Below, piece after piece: positions 24,857 to 33,675 of a stretch of DNA of 64,000 bases. Both the position numbers and the translations under genes were made by a program. The number at the start of each line of letters is the position of its first letter. Position 1 is the first letter of the stretch. The DNA is from Mordavella massiliensis (GTDB taxonomy: Bacteria > Bacillota > Clostridia > Lachnospirales > Lachnospiraceae): the NCBI RefSeq assembly GCF_016901695.1, contig NZ_JACJKS010000002.1, forward strand, positions 166,980 to 230,979, given 5' to 3'. Below the pieces are notes generated by a model. That model saw only the letters and a list, made by a program, of their open reading frames with translations. It made no database searches and was not told the DNA's origin.

Positions 24857-27800
24857 ATGGAAAAAATAGAACTTACTGCATCTATGAGCGGAAAAGAGAA
24901 GGAGGAAGCGGTCCGGCGGGCTCTCGTGGCGGGCTTTTATCACGAGGCGGCCCGCTTCCCTGTTTATTCGGCTAAAGAGCAGCCTTTCGTGTCCGCGCAG
25001 GCGCCGCAGGAGGCGGGAGGGCAGGAGCCCCCGGCTGACTGGAAGGCGGCCAGCGACTATCCGAGGGAGCTGCCGGAGACAGACCTGCGCGCGGTGAAAG
25101 GGCTGGAGAAGCTCTTTGCAAAAGGCAGGCTTCTGCCTGACAGGAACGAGGACGGGCTCCCGGACGCGCTTGCGTTCCGGATCCTGCTTCAGGCGGACTG
25201 CTCCGTCCATGCGACGGCGGCCGCCTGCAACCTGGCCTTCCGGTTCGGCATGGAGACGACGGCCTTTGCAGGCAGCCTGGTGACATGCCTGGCGCCGGGG
25301 GAGGCGGTCCCGGCGGACTGCCATACCGTCCTTGTGACAGAGGATGAGAAGACGGGCGTCTTCTACGAGGAGAAAGATGGGTTCATCCACGTGACAGTGA
25401 GCGGCAGAGGAGAAGAGCTGGAGAGCTTTACGGCGGATCTGTGCAGCCATTTCCCGCTGCAGCCGGAGGGACGGACCTGGAGCGACGTGCTGACGGAGAT
25501 CGCCGACGGCCTGTCCGGCAGGAACGCGGACGGCGAGCTGGCAGCCGCCGTGGAGGCAGCCGCAGACGGCGCGGGGGTGGACGCCTACGTGTCCCCTGTG
25601 CTCGCCGCCAGGAAGGACGAGCTGAAGAGCCATTTCCCTGCTGTGTCTTTCTGTAACCGGAAGGCAAAGAGGCAGGTGTATGAGAAGACATACGATATCC
25701 CATGGGAGAAGGACGTCTTTCTGGATGTGCTGAAGGAGAAGGCGCTTCCCCTGATGGGACCCGCAGATGAGATCCGCATCGAGGGCGCTCTAAGCGAGGA
25801 CCGCAAAGTCCGCAGCGGCCTGGAGGAGGAGATCAAAGAGATCCTGGCCGGCCGGGGCATCTCCCTGGCAGGCTGCCATGTATACTGCGCCTACAAGCAG
25901 GGCTACTCCTGGATCGAGGAGACGGTGATCCCGGCTCTGAAGGAGAAGAAAGCCGCGAAGGTGGAAGTGGCGTTCCGGCCCTTCCTCCCCGAGGGGGAGA
26001 CGAAGTGGAAGGACGAGGACGGGGCAAGGCCGTCCTACCACAACATCGGCGCCGGCGATCCGGACGCCTGGTACGATCTGCCGATCCGGTTCCTGCAGGA
26101 ACTGTACCCGGCAGAGGATACGCTCCGCAGGGAACTGGGCATGGAGGCGGGAGACGTCACCTTCACGACCTGCGAGGGGGAGGGCAGCGAGACCTATGTG
26201 TGCCGCGGCCTGGATGCGGACGGCAATGAGATCTGCACAGACACCTACAGGGCAGCATGGGGCGAGCGTCCCTACCTGGATGAGTTCCCGGAGATGGGAA
26301 AGGTACACCCGGCCACCGGCTACCTGCGGGTGTGGAAGAACGGCGAGCTGGTGCTGGACGAGCGGATCCGGACTGACATGGAAGAAGTGTGGGATCTTTT
26401 CCAGGCGGATGTGATCCCGGACTGCAGGGACTATATAGAGAAAAAGTATCCGGACGGCATTACGGCTGACATGCAGCCCTTCTTTGCTGAGCTCCGTCTG
26501 GAAGTAAACGCCAGCGAGCCCGACGAGAAGCTCCTGTCGAGAGAGGACATGATCTCCTCCCTTGACGGCCTTCACGAGGACATGTACTTTGTGGGAACAG
26601 ACTATTTCAAGAACTACGGCCTGCAGAAGTCAGATGAACTGTACGACGCGCCGGGTCTGATCCTGCCCGTACTGAAGAAGACCGAAGGGAAGCCGTACTT
26701 CAAGGTGACCTTATCAGAGCCCTACGGCAACGCCTCCTACCTGACATGTGAAGGGGAGACGCGGCCGGTGGCGGAAAAGCAGAGCACGGCCTATATGACC
26801 GGCATCGCCTGCGAAGGCGGAAGGACATGCGTGACGGTGAAGACGGACGCTTCCCTGGCCCGGACAAAGGTCCTGGCCTCCCTCATGGAGGAGGGGCTGA
26901 CCTGGTGCGGGAACCGCATAAGCGGCGCGGATGTGATCCGGTTTGAGACGCCGGAGGGAAGCTGCGAGGCGAAGATCCGCCCCTACGAGGCGCCTGCGAA
27001 GGACCGCAGCATCACGGACATTGACCTGATGGAGCATCAGCTCATCGGCTATGACGACTTCATGCGGATCGCCGGGGAGCTGCGCCATGTGCCTGGCATT
27101 GACGTGTACCGCACGGCTGTGTCCTACGAGGGGCGCGAAGTGCTGGCTGTGGAGATCCTGCCGAAGGACGAGGGGTATGTGTCCCGCGTCAAGAGGATCA
27201 CGAACCATCCGAGCGAATATATCAACGCGCGGCATCATGCCAACGAGGTCTCTTCCACGAATGCGGCCCTCATCCTTCTGAAGAAGATCCTGACGGAGGA
27301 GACATACCGGGATCTGCCGGACAAGCTGAACCTGATCCTTATCCCCATGGAAAATGTGGACGGCGCGGCGCTGCACTATGAGCTGCAGAAGGACAACCCG
27401 TACTGGAAGTTCCACGTGGCAAGGTTCAACGCCATCGGGAAGGAGTTCTACAGGGACTACTTTACACCGGGCACGATCCACACGGAGGCGGAGGCGTTCC
27501 TGAAAGTGTGGATGCGCCTGCTCCCCGATATCGTGGTGGACAACCACGGCGTGCCCTCCCACGAGTGGGAGCAGCAGTTCTCAGGCTATACGTCCCCGTC
27601 CTACAAGGGCTTCTGGCTGCCCAGATCCCTCCTGTACGGGTATTACTGGTATATCAGGGATCCGGAGTACAGCGGCAACGTCGCTGTCAACAAGAAGATG
27701 GAGGATGTGATCGCAGACGCCATCGGGGAGGAGCCGGAGATGACGGCGCTCAACAAAGAGTGGACCGCACAGTTCGAGATGTTCGCCCACAAGTGGCTGC

Positions 27801-28108
27801 CGCGGATGTTCCCGGCGGACTACTACAAGGGCATGATCGACTACTGGATCCCCTTTGACTACCAGGCGGACCACGGCTACACATCCATCCGCTATCCGTG
27901 GATCACCACCGTCGCCTACACAAGCGAGGTGGCGGACGAAACAGCCCAGGGAGAGTACCTCAACCTGTGCGCCCGGGCCCATGTAAAACACGACGAGGCG
28001 ACGCTCGCCATGCTGATGGGAGCAGAGTTTGTCTACGAGGACAGCTTCAAAGCCCGGGGAGAAGAGCTTTTTGCCGCACATATCAGACGTCGGCCCATGA
28101 TCGTCTGA
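24857..28108 (+). CDS. Giant M14-type metallopeptidase, 1083 aa
   Basis: The ATG at 24857 follows AAAGGAGG; the frame opens eight codons earlier without support. Residues about 740-1083 look like an M14 carboxypeptidase domain: YEGREVLAVEILP, the zinc-binding region ARHHANEVSSTNAALILLKKIL (HANE matching the HxxE ligands, about residue 792), LILIPMENVDGAALHYE, and DNHGVPSHEWEQQF (about residue 895). The first 730 residues are unlike anything I recognise and show no signal peptide or membrane segment, so the enzyme should be cytoplasmic. It heads an operon with a predicted oxoproline transporter, an aminopeptidase and pyroglutamyl peptidase. Normal M14 domains are about 300 residues, so the long N-terminal region is the unusual part. 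Substrate unknown. Confidence 0.78.
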   Translation: MEKIELTASMSGKEKEEAVRRALVAGFYHEAARFPVYSAKEQPFVSAQAPQEAGGQEPPADWKAASDYPRELPETDLRAVKGLEKLFAKGRLLPDRNEDGLPDALAFRILLQADCSVHATAAACNLAFRFGMETTAFAGSLVTCLAPGEAVPADCHTVLVTEDEKTGVFYEEKDGFIHVTVSGRGEELESFTADLCSHFPLQPEGRTWSDVLTEIADGLSGRNADGELAAAVEAAADGAGVDAYVSPVLAARKDELKSHFPAVSFCNRKAKRQVYEKTYDIPWEKDVFLDVLKEKALPLMGPADEIRIEGALSEDRKVRSGLEEEIKEILAGRGISLAGCHVYCAYKQGYSWIEETVIPALKEKKAAKVEVAFRPFLPEGETKWKDEDGARPSYHNIGAGDPDAWYDLPIRFLQELYPAEDTLRRELGMEAGDVTFTTCEGEGSETYVCRGLDADGNEICTDTYRAAWGERPYLDEFPEMGKVHPATGYLRVWKNGELVLDERIRTDMEEVWDLFQADVIPDCRDYIEKKYPDGITADMQPFFAELRLEVNASEPDEKLLSREDMISSLDGLHEDMYFVGTDYFKNYGLQKSDELYDAPGLILPVLKKTEGKPYFKVTLSEPYGNASYLTCEGETRPVAEKQSTAYMTGIACEGGRTCVTVKTDASLARTKVLASLMEEGLTWCGNRISGADVIRFETPEGSCEAKIRPYEAPAKDRSITDIDLMEHQLIGYDDFMRIAGELRHVPGIDVYRTAVSYEGREVLAVEILPKDEGYVSRVKRITNHPSEYINARHHANEVSSTNAALILLKKILTEETYRDLPDKLNLILIPMENVDGAALHYELQKDNPYWKFHVARFNAIGKEFYRDYFTPGTIHTEAEAFLKVWMRLLPDIVVDNHGVPSHEWEQQFSGYTSPSYKGFWLPRSLLYGYYWYIRDPEYSGNVAVNKKMEDVIADAIGEEPEMTALNKEWTAQFEMFAHKWLPRMFPADYYKGMIDYWIPFDYQADHGYTSIRYPWITTVAYTSEVADETAQGEYLNLCARAHVKHDEATLAMLMGAEFVYEDSFKARGEELFAAHIRRRPMIV

Positions 28109-28164
28109 TGCGGATAAAAAGATATACCAAAATTTCATAAAATGAGAGAAGAGGAGGAAACGTT

Positions 28165-28872
28165 ATGGAATTTGCGGAACTTATCAAACTGGTCGGAGTC
28201 GTGATCGTAATCCTTGGCTTTGCGCTGAAGCTCGACTCTATCCTGATCATTTTCCTGGCCCTTATTTCGACAGGGCTTGTGGGAGGTCTCGGAATCGACG
28301 GTCTCCTGGAGTCGATCGGCACAAACTTTACTGCCAACCGCTCCATGGCCATCTTTATCATGATCTTCCTTGTAACCGGCGTGCTTGAGAGGAACGGACT
28401 GCGAGAGGCGGCCGCTGCCCTGATGCACAAGGTAAAGAGCGCCACGGCCGGGCGTCTCGTGTGCGCGTACGGTATCCTGAGAGGCTTCTTCGCAGCCTTC
28501 AACGTAGGATTCGGCGGCGTGGCCGGCTTTGTACGGCCCGTGCTCATGCCTATGACAGAGGGTGCGATCGAGAACACAGGAAACAAGCCCAACGAGGAGC
28601 ACATGGAGGAGATCAAGGGAATGGCCTCCGGTATGGAGAACATCACATGGTTCTTCTTCCAGGTACTGTTCGTCGGCGGAGCCGGCGGCGTGCTCGTACA
28701 GACAACGCTCCAGCCCCTTGGCTACGAAGTGGATCTTGTGTCCCTTGCGGCTGCTGAGATCCCGATCGCCATCATCGCCCTTGTGGTAGCCAGCATCGTC
28801 TTCGTCCAGAAGGATAAGAAACTGGTGAAGAAGTACTACGGCTCCCAGACGGCGAAAAAGGAAGAGAAGTAA
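28165..28872 (+). CDS. DUF969 family transporter subunit
   Basis: The 235-residue protein is strongly hydrophobic, with about six membrane segments (LIKLVGVVIVILGFALKL, ILIIFLALISTGLVGGLGI, MAIFIMIFLVTGVLERNG) and the family block GRLVCAYGILRGFFAAFNVG and GGVAGFVRPVLMPM. DUF969 and DUF979 proteins always occur as a pair next to pcp in many Firmicutes and are annotated as subunits of a 5-oxoproline transporter; that function rests on genomic context. GAGGAGG precedes the ATG. The partner follows 17 bases later. Confidence 0.9.
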   Translation: MEFAELIKLVGVVIVILGFALKLDSILIIFLALISTGLVGGLGIDGLLESIGTNFTANRSMAIFIMIFLVTGVLERNGLREAAAALMHKVKSATAGRLVCAYGILRGFFAAFNVGFGGVAGFVRPVLMPMTEGAIENTGNKPNEEHMEEIKGMASGMENITWFFFQVLFVGGAGGVLVQTTLQPLGYEVDLVSLAAAEIPIAIIALVVASIVFVQKDKKLVKKYYGSQTAKKEEK

Positions 28873-28889
28873 GAGGGGAGGAAGCGTAA

Positions 28890-29837
28890 ATGGATTTTAA
28901 GTTTATACAGATCAATGAAGTGCTCGGAGCAAACCTGCTCGAGGTAGTATGGATCGTCATCGGTCTGATCACGATCTTTGCCGGAATCAAGAACCTGCTT
29001 GACAAAGAGAACCCGTCCAGAATCGGAACCGCCGTGTTCTGGTGCTCCTTCGGTGTCGCCTGTGCGTTCGGTACATGGCTGCCCAGCAAGGTGACAGGTC
29101 TTCTCGTTATCATCATGTGCATCCCGCCGATCTTCAAGCGCGTGAAGGTCGGGACAGTCAATGCACCTACAAAGGAGTACTCAGCGGGACAGTTTAAGAA
29201 GATCGGCATGAAGATCTTCATCCCCGCCCTGACAGTGGCTGTCTGCTCCCTTCTGTTCGCACTCTTTACGAACATCAACTCCATGGTGGGCATCATGACA
29301 GGCGTGATCATCTCCGTGATCATCCTTATGGTGTACTCATCCGACAACAAGCCGAAGGTATTCCTGACTGACTCGGAGAGATTCCTCTCCATGATGGGAC
29401 CCTTATGTATGCTGCCGCAGCTCCTCGGCTGTCTGGGCGGCGTCTTCACAGCGGCCGGCGTAGGCGACGTTGTGGCGGCTCTTGTTGAGAATGTCGTGCC
29501 GAAGGGCAATGTCAATGTGGGCATCATCATCTATGCGATCGGCATGGCGCTGTTCACCATGGTTATGGGTAATGCGTTCGCAGCTATCACAGTTATGACA
29601 GTTGGTATCGGCGCTCCCTTTGTGCTGGCTTACGGTGCAGATCCGGTGACGATCGGCATGCTGGCCCTGACATGCGGTTACTGCGGAACACTCTGCACGC
29701 CGATGGCAGCGAACTTCAACATCGTTCCCGTAGCTGTTCTGAACATGAAGGACCGCTGGGGCGTTATCAAGAATCAGGTGATCGTGGCTGTGATCATGCT
29801 CATCGTGCAGATCTGCTACATGATCATGTTCAAATAA
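28890..29837 (+). CDS. DUF979 family transporter subunit
   Basis: The 315-residue protein has about nine membrane segments (LEVVWIVIGLITIFAGIKNL, VTGLLVIIMCIPPIF, IFIPALTVAVCSLLFALF, GIMTGVIISVIILMVYS) and conserved loops GNAFAAITVMTVGIGAPFV and CGYCGTLCTPMAANFNIVP, characteristic of DUF979. It presumably forms the transport path together with the DUF969 protein. The gene ends 39 bases before the M29-type aminopeptidase, so substrate import and peptide cleavage are encoded together. Substrate identity (5-oxoproline, pyroglutamyl peptides or other peptides) is not shown by sequence. Confidence 0.9.
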   Translation: MDFKFIQINEVLGANLLEVVWIVIGLITIFAGIKNLLDKENPSRIGTAVFWCSFGVACAFGTWLPSKVTGLLVIIMCIPPIFKRVKVGTVNAPTKEYSAGQFKKIGMKIFIPALTVAVCSLLFALFTNINSMVGIMTGVIISVIILMVYSSDNKPKVFLTDSERFLSMMGPLCMLPQLLGCLGGVFTAAGVGDVVAALVENVVPKGNVNVGIIIYAIGMALFTMVMGNAFAAITVMTVGIGAPFVLAYGADPVTIGMLALTCGYCGTLCTPMAANFNIVPVAVLNMKDRWGVIKNQVIVAVIMLIVQICYMIMFK

Positions 29838-29876
29838 TGAGGACAGCCTGATCCAAGGAAAGGCGGAAGAAGCAAT

Positions 29877-30863
29877 ATGCAAAATATGGACCGCGGCGCA
29901 GGCATCATCATCCATGACTGGATGCGGATCAAACCCTGGGACAAGCTCCTTGTCGTGACAAACAGGGAGCATCTGCCGGAGTCCCGCGCCCTCCGGGCGC
30001 AGGCGTTCCGCACCGCCAGGTCAGTGAACACGCTGGTGGTGGAGAACCAGGGGCGCGATGTGGGGATATTTTTTGACGCCAATGAGGATATCTTTGACCC
30101 GTATACGGCGGTGATCGCCGCGACCGAGTACTCGCTCGTGACGACGAAGGCCGCCAAGCGGGCCATTGAGAAGGGAAAGAAATTTCTTTCCCTTCCTCTT
30201 TCTACAAATGACGGACGCTCCATGCTGGAATATGATTTCCTTCTGATGGACACAAAGAAGAGCCGTCTGATGGCGAATGTCATCATGAAATACATCCGGT
30301 ATTCCGAGGAACTCCATGTGACGACCCCCGCAGGGACTGACCTGAAGATGGGAAAGAAGGGCAGGAAGCCCGGCTTCTTCAACGGGGTGGTCAAAGACGG
30401 GAAGGGGTATTCCTCCGCAAGCATCGAAGTCTATGTTCCCATTGAGGAGACAAAGACAGAGGGCGTCATGGTGCTGGACGGATCCCTGGGTTATATCGGG
30501 AAAGCCGAGGAGCCTACACGGATCCTCTTCCGGGACGGCCGCATCACCGAGATCGAAAAGACGCCCACCGGGCTGAGGCTGAAGGAGTACATGGAAGGCT
30601 ACAAGGACAGCAGGATCTATATTGCGGGAGAATTTGGCATCGGACTGAATTCTTATTCGGACTGCGTGGGAAACTGTTATATAGAGGATGAGTCCGCGTA
30701 CGGCACCTTCCACATCGGGCTGGGCAGAAACCTGGCTCTGGGAGGCGTGCAGAACGCAAAAGGCCATTTCGACCTTGTGTGCCTGAACCCGGATATCTAC
30801 GCAGACAACCGGCAGATCATGCAGTATGGCAAGATCATCCTGCCGGAGCCGAATGTATATTAA
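29877..30863 (+). CDS. M29-type aminopeptidase
   Basis: The 328-residue protein resembles the thermophilic aminopeptidase (M29) family. An N-terminal Rossmann-like part (WDKLLVVTNREHLPESRALRAQAFRTA, DVGIFFDANEDIFDPYTAVIAATEYSL) is followed by the metal-binding C-terminal half, with EFGIGLNSYSD (Glu), SAYGTFHIGLGRNLALGG (His) and KGHFDLVCLNPDIY (His-x-Asp), which fit the family's two-metal site. It should remove N-terminal residues from peptides. The position between the transporter pair and pcp suggests it degrades what the transporter brings in. It is a divergent member, so the exact specificity is open. Confidence 0.8.
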   Translation: MQNMDRGAGIIIHDWMRIKPWDKLLVVTNREHLPESRALRAQAFRTARSVNTLVVENQGRDVGIFFDANEDIFDPYTAVIAATEYSLVTTKAAKRAIEKGKKFLSLPLSTNDGRSMLEYDFLLMDTKKSRLMANVIMKYIRYSEELHVTTPAGTDLKMGKKGRKPGFFNGVVKDGKGYSSASIEVYVPIEETKTEGVMVLDGSLGYIGKAEEPTRILFRDGRITEIEKTPTGLRLKEYMEGYKDSRIYIAGEFGIGLNSYSDCVGNCYIEDESAYGTFHIGLGRNLALGGVQNAKGHFDLVCLNPDIYADNRQIMQYGKIILPEPNVY

Positions 30864-30885
30864 AAAATGAAAGGAGAGCCGTAGC

Positions 30886-31530
30886 ATGAAAGTATTGGTA
30901 ACAGGATTTGACCCCTTTGGGGGCGAGAAGATCAATCCGGCTTTTGAGGCGGTGAAGCTGCTTCCGGACACCATTGCCGGCGCGCAGATCATCAAGCTGG
31001 AGATCCCGACCGTGTTCACAAGGAGCGCGGATGTGGTTGAGAAAGCCATAAAGGAGCACCAGCCGGATATCGTGATCGATGTCGGACAGGCGGGCGGACG
31101 TTCCTGCATGACAGTGGAAAAGGTAGCCATCAATCTGGCGGAGGCAAGGATCCCGGACAATGACGGGGAACAGCCTCTTGACGAGCCCCTCCGTGCGGAC
31201 GGGGAGACGGCATACTTTGCCACGGTCCCTGTGAAAGCCATGGTGGAGAACATGCGCGAGCATGGGATCCCGGCGCACATTTCCTACACGGCAGGCACCT
31301 ATGTGTGCAACGCAGTGATGTACAATGTGCTGTATCTGCTGGACAAGAAGTATCCCGGCGTACGCGGAGGCTTTATCCATGTGCCGTTCGAGAGCGGACA
31401 GGTCGTGGACAAGGCGAACGGCACGCCGTTCATGTCTCTCGAGATGATCGCCAAGGGCATCGAGTACAGCATTGAAGCGGCAGTCAAAAACGAGGCGGAT
31501 GTGAAAGAAAACATGGGCGAGACCCACTAG
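30886..31530 (+). CDS. pcp: Pyroglutamyl-peptidase I
   Basis: The 214-residue protein has the peptidase C15 pattern: [52 protein letters not shown] (with the catalytic Glu region), [17 protein letters not shown] (catalytic Cys, about residue 142) and GGFIHVPF (catalytic His, about residue 166). It removes N-terminal pyroglutamate (5-oxoproline) from peptides in the cytoplasm. The active-site triad is intact and the length is typical. It is the last gene of the five-gene operon starting at 24857; GGAGAGCCG lies before the ATG. Confidence 0.97.
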   Translation: MKVLVTGFDPFGGEKINPAFEAVKLLPDTIAGAQIIKLEIPTVFTRSADVVEKAIKEHQPDIVIDVGQAGGRSCMTVEKVAINLAEARIPDNDGEQPLDEPLRADGETAYFATVPVKAMVENMREHGIPAHISYTAGTYVCNAVMYNVLYLLDKKYPGVRGGFIHVPFESGQVVDKANGTPFMSLEMIAKGIEYSIEAAVKNEADVKENMGETH

Positions 31531-31553
31531 GTCCGCCCCCACAGCGGATAAAC

Positions 31554-31598
31554 AGAGCGGACCACAGATGACAAACCAGTGCATCTTTGGCCCGCTCT
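31554..31598. other. Long imperfect hairpin after pcp
   Basis: AGAGCGGACCACAGATG pairs with CATCTTTGGCCCGCTCT over 17 positions with two mismatches and an 11-base loop. There is no T run on either strand, so it is not a classic terminator; it may stabilise the 3' end of the operon transcript or be a recoding or processing site. Confidence 0.55.
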
Positions 31599-31672
31599 TG
31601 GCATACATACAGAAAGTCCCAGGCGCATAAGATATAGAACAAGTTTCAGGGAAGCCGGAAAGGACGGGACAG

Positions 31673-31996
31673 ATGGATCGGACAGATGCGGAAAAAAGAA
31701 GGAGAAAGCTGCTCGCGCAGACGAGAAACCTGTACAGTGAAAGAGGGGCTGTCCCGGCCGTCCATCCGCGGTACAGAAGCGCTTACAACCGCCTGTACAA
31801 GGAGGAGGAACCGGCGCCGCAGGGAACCTTTTCCCTCCGGGTTGTCTTCTGCTGCCTTCTCTTTTTCGGGTTTGTCCTCATGGACCACTATGACCTGACT
31901 GTGGCCGACGTCAGCAGCAGCCGGATCACAGAGGCGGTGGCGGATGATATGGGCGTGGCGGAAGTCTGGCAGGAGATCCGGGACGCGGTCAGATAA
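31673..31996 (+). CDS. Small single-pass membrane protein, 107 aa
   Basis: I do not recognise a family. The first 50 residues are basic (MDRTDAEKRRRKLLAQTRNLYSERG), followed by one membrane segment (about residues 54-71, LRVVFCCLLFFGFVLM) and a short extracellular tail (TVADVSSSRITEAVADDMG). A type II orientation, with the basic part inside, is expected. AAAGGA lies about 10 bases before the ATG. Its stop codon is within the hairpin that terminates the opposing tRNA gene. Function unknown. Confidence 0.65.
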   Translation: MDRTDAEKRRRKLLAQTRNLYSERGAVPAVHPRYRSAYNRLYKEEEPAPQGTFSLRVVFCCLLFFGFVLMDHYDLTVADVSSSRITEAVADDMGVAEVWQEIRDAVR

Positions 31997-32020
31997 AAAG
32001 CCCGGCACATAAATCCGGGC
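31995..32020 (-). terminator. Terminator of the tRNA-Val gene
   Basis: Read on the minus strand: GCCCGG, a nine-base loop, CCGGGC and then TTTTT, starting nine bases after the tRNA 3' end. It overlaps the stop of the convergent gene at 31673-31996. Confidence 0.85.
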
Positions 32021-32028
32021 ATGAAAAA

Positions 32029-32102
32029 TGGAAGCAATGGGGCTCGAACCCATGACCTCTCGCGTGTGAGGCGAACGCTCATCCCAGCTGAGCTATGCTT
32101 CC
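32029..32102 (-). tRNA. tRNA-Val (anticodon CAC)
   Basis: The 74 bases fold into a complete cloverleaf on the minus strand: acceptor stem GGAAGCA with TGCTTCC plus discriminator A, D stem GCTC/GAGC, anticodon stem TTCGC/GCGAG (one T-G pair) with loop CTCACAC, giving anticodon CAC, and T arm ATGGG-TTCGAGC-CCCAT. It reads GTG valine codons. The CCA end is not encoded. Confidence 0.95.
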
Positions 32103-32111
32103 ATGCAATCT

Positions 32112-32139
32112 ATTATAGCACTGTGACAGGAAAATGCAA
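32112..32139 (-). promoter_or_regulatory. Promoter of tRNA-Val
   Basis: On the minus strand, TTGCAT (32139-32134) and TATAAT (32117-32112) with a 16-base spacer. Transcription would start only a few bases before the tRNA 5' end. Confidence 0.7.
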
Positions 32140-32187
32140 TGGCTAAAAGAAAAAACATGTGAAAAGTACAATAAAGGGGGATCCGAA

Positions 32188-33633
32188 ATGAAAGTGCGAT
32201 TTATCGAACCGGGAAACCGCCCGTACAGGCCGTCCCTGCTGAATTATGTCGTTTATGACCGGTATATCCGGACACCATCTGTGGGCATGAATACGCTGGC
32301 GACGATCGTGAAGAGAGAGGTGGACGACACTTTGATGTACAGCGAATCCATTTCCAGGATCCCGCTGAAGGATGTGCTGGATGCGGATGTGATCTTCATC
32401 GGGATCTTTACATTTGCGGCAGTGCGTGGATATAAGCTGGCCCGATATCTGAAGAAGCACAGCAGTGCGGTCATTGTTATGGGCGGACTCCATGCTTCCA
32501 TGAATTATAAGGAAGCCGTGAAATACTGTGACTATGTCCTGCTGGGAGAAGGAGATGAGACGATCCTGACTTTCCTGCATGCACTGGAGCAGGGGAAGCC
32601 GATGGACTTCCCGGGCCTTGCATACTTAAGAGATGGGGAGGCGGTCTCTACCGGCTATCCGGAGCCGCCGCAGGATATCGGGACGATACCGGACCGGAAC
32701 CTGATCTGGAGATATCAGAAAATGGCGGGGCATAATACGATCTGGCCGCAGGTCCATGCATCAAGAGGGTGTCCCCATAACTGCGACTACTGTGCGCTTG
32801 TCCGGCATTTCGGGCGCAAAGTGCGCACCCGTCCGCCCGAAAATGTGGTGGAGGACATCCGGCAGTCCATTGAGTTTTTTGACAGGAAACATTTCCGGCC
32901 GGTCAAGGATCTCTGGATCACAGATGATAATTTCTTTGCGGACCGGGAATGGGCGGTCTCTGTGCTCAATGCGATCATTGACAGCGGACTGGATTACCGG
33001 TTTAATGTTCAGGCCCGATATGAGGTTGGCTTTGATGATGAGATGCTTGATCTTCTGAAGAAGGCAGGATTCTTTGAACTGGATATGGGCATCGAATTCA
33101 TCGATGATAAATCCTTTGAGACATATCACAAGAAGAGCACGAAAGATGAGATAGTCAGATCCATTAAAAATATCCGGGAACATGGGCTCAGCGTGCGCGG
33201 ACTGTTCATCCTCGGTTCAGACGACCAGGAGAAAGGCGTGGGAGACCAGCTGGCGGACTTTGTGATCGAAAACCATATTCAGGGCGTGCTGATCCAGTCC
33301 ATGTATTTCGTGCCTGGTACACCGGTCTATGAGACGCATAAAGACAGGCTGCTTCACAGGAACTGGGGGCTTTACAACGGAAATGTCGTTCATTATCCGA
33401 AGAATATGACGCCTTACGAACTGCAGCTAGAACACATCCGTGCCAGCAAAAGGATTTATTTTTTCAGGAGACTGATCCATGCGCTCATTTTTGAAGATTA
33501 TGTACATAAATTCCTTTTCGCTGGAGAATTCCTCTGGCATATGAGCGTGCGGTCAGACCTGAAAAAGCAGCTGCCATATCTGAAGAAGGTATCCAGTTCC
33601 GCCTGTTGTTGGCAGAGAAAAAATTTAGGATAA
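32188..33633 (+). CDS. Cobalamin-binding-type radical SAM protein, orphan
   Basis: The 481-residue protein starts at MKVRFIEPGNRPYRPS after AAAGGGGG. Residues about 20-150 form a B12-binding-like Rossmann domain (DADVIFIGIFTFAAVRGYKLARYLKK, VIVMGGLHASMNY, YVLLGEGDET), although no DxHxxG cobalamin-binding motif is visible. The radical SAM core has ASRGCPHNCDYCALV (CxxxCxxC, about residues 191-202) and LWITDDNFFADREWA. These resemble the BchE-like group, which acts on lipids, peptides or porphyrin-type substrates. The substrate is unknown and no precursor peptide is recognised nearby. It begins the AT-richer accessory stretch. The final residues (SSSACCWQRKNLG) look atypical, possibly from a changed C-terminus. 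Confidence 0.85.
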   Translation: MKVRFIEPGNRPYRPSLLNYVVYDRYIRTPSVGMNTLATIVKREVDDTLMYSESISRIPLKDVLDADVIFIGIFTFAAVRGYKLARYLKKHSSAVIVMGGLHASMNYKEAVKYCDYVLLGEGDETILTFLHALEQGKPMDFPGLAYLRDGEAVSTGYPEPPQDIGTIPDRNLIWRYQKMAGHNTIWPQVHASRGCPHNCDYCALVRHFGRKVRTRPPENVVEDIRQSIEFFDRKHFRPVKDLWITDDNFFADREWAVSVLNAIIDSGLDYRFNVQARYEVGFDDEMLDLLKKAGFFELDMGIEFIDDKSFETYHKKSTKDEIVRSIKNIREHGLSVRGLFILGSDDQEKGVGDQLADFVIENHIQGVLIQSMYFVPGTPVYETHKDRLLHRNWGLYNGNVVHYPKNMTPYELQLEHIRASKRIYFFRRLIHALIFEDYVHKFLFAGEFLWHMSVRSDLKKQLPYLKKVSSSACCWQRKNLG

Positions 33634-33675
33634 AATAAAATCAACTTTATATTTTCCTAAAAAGGAGGTCGTGTT

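Noticed and set aside
32029..32187. tRNA-Val as an attachment site for the accessory stretch
   Set aside because: The accessory genes lie on the 5' side of the tRNA, and I could not see a copy of the tRNA 3' end at the far boundary.
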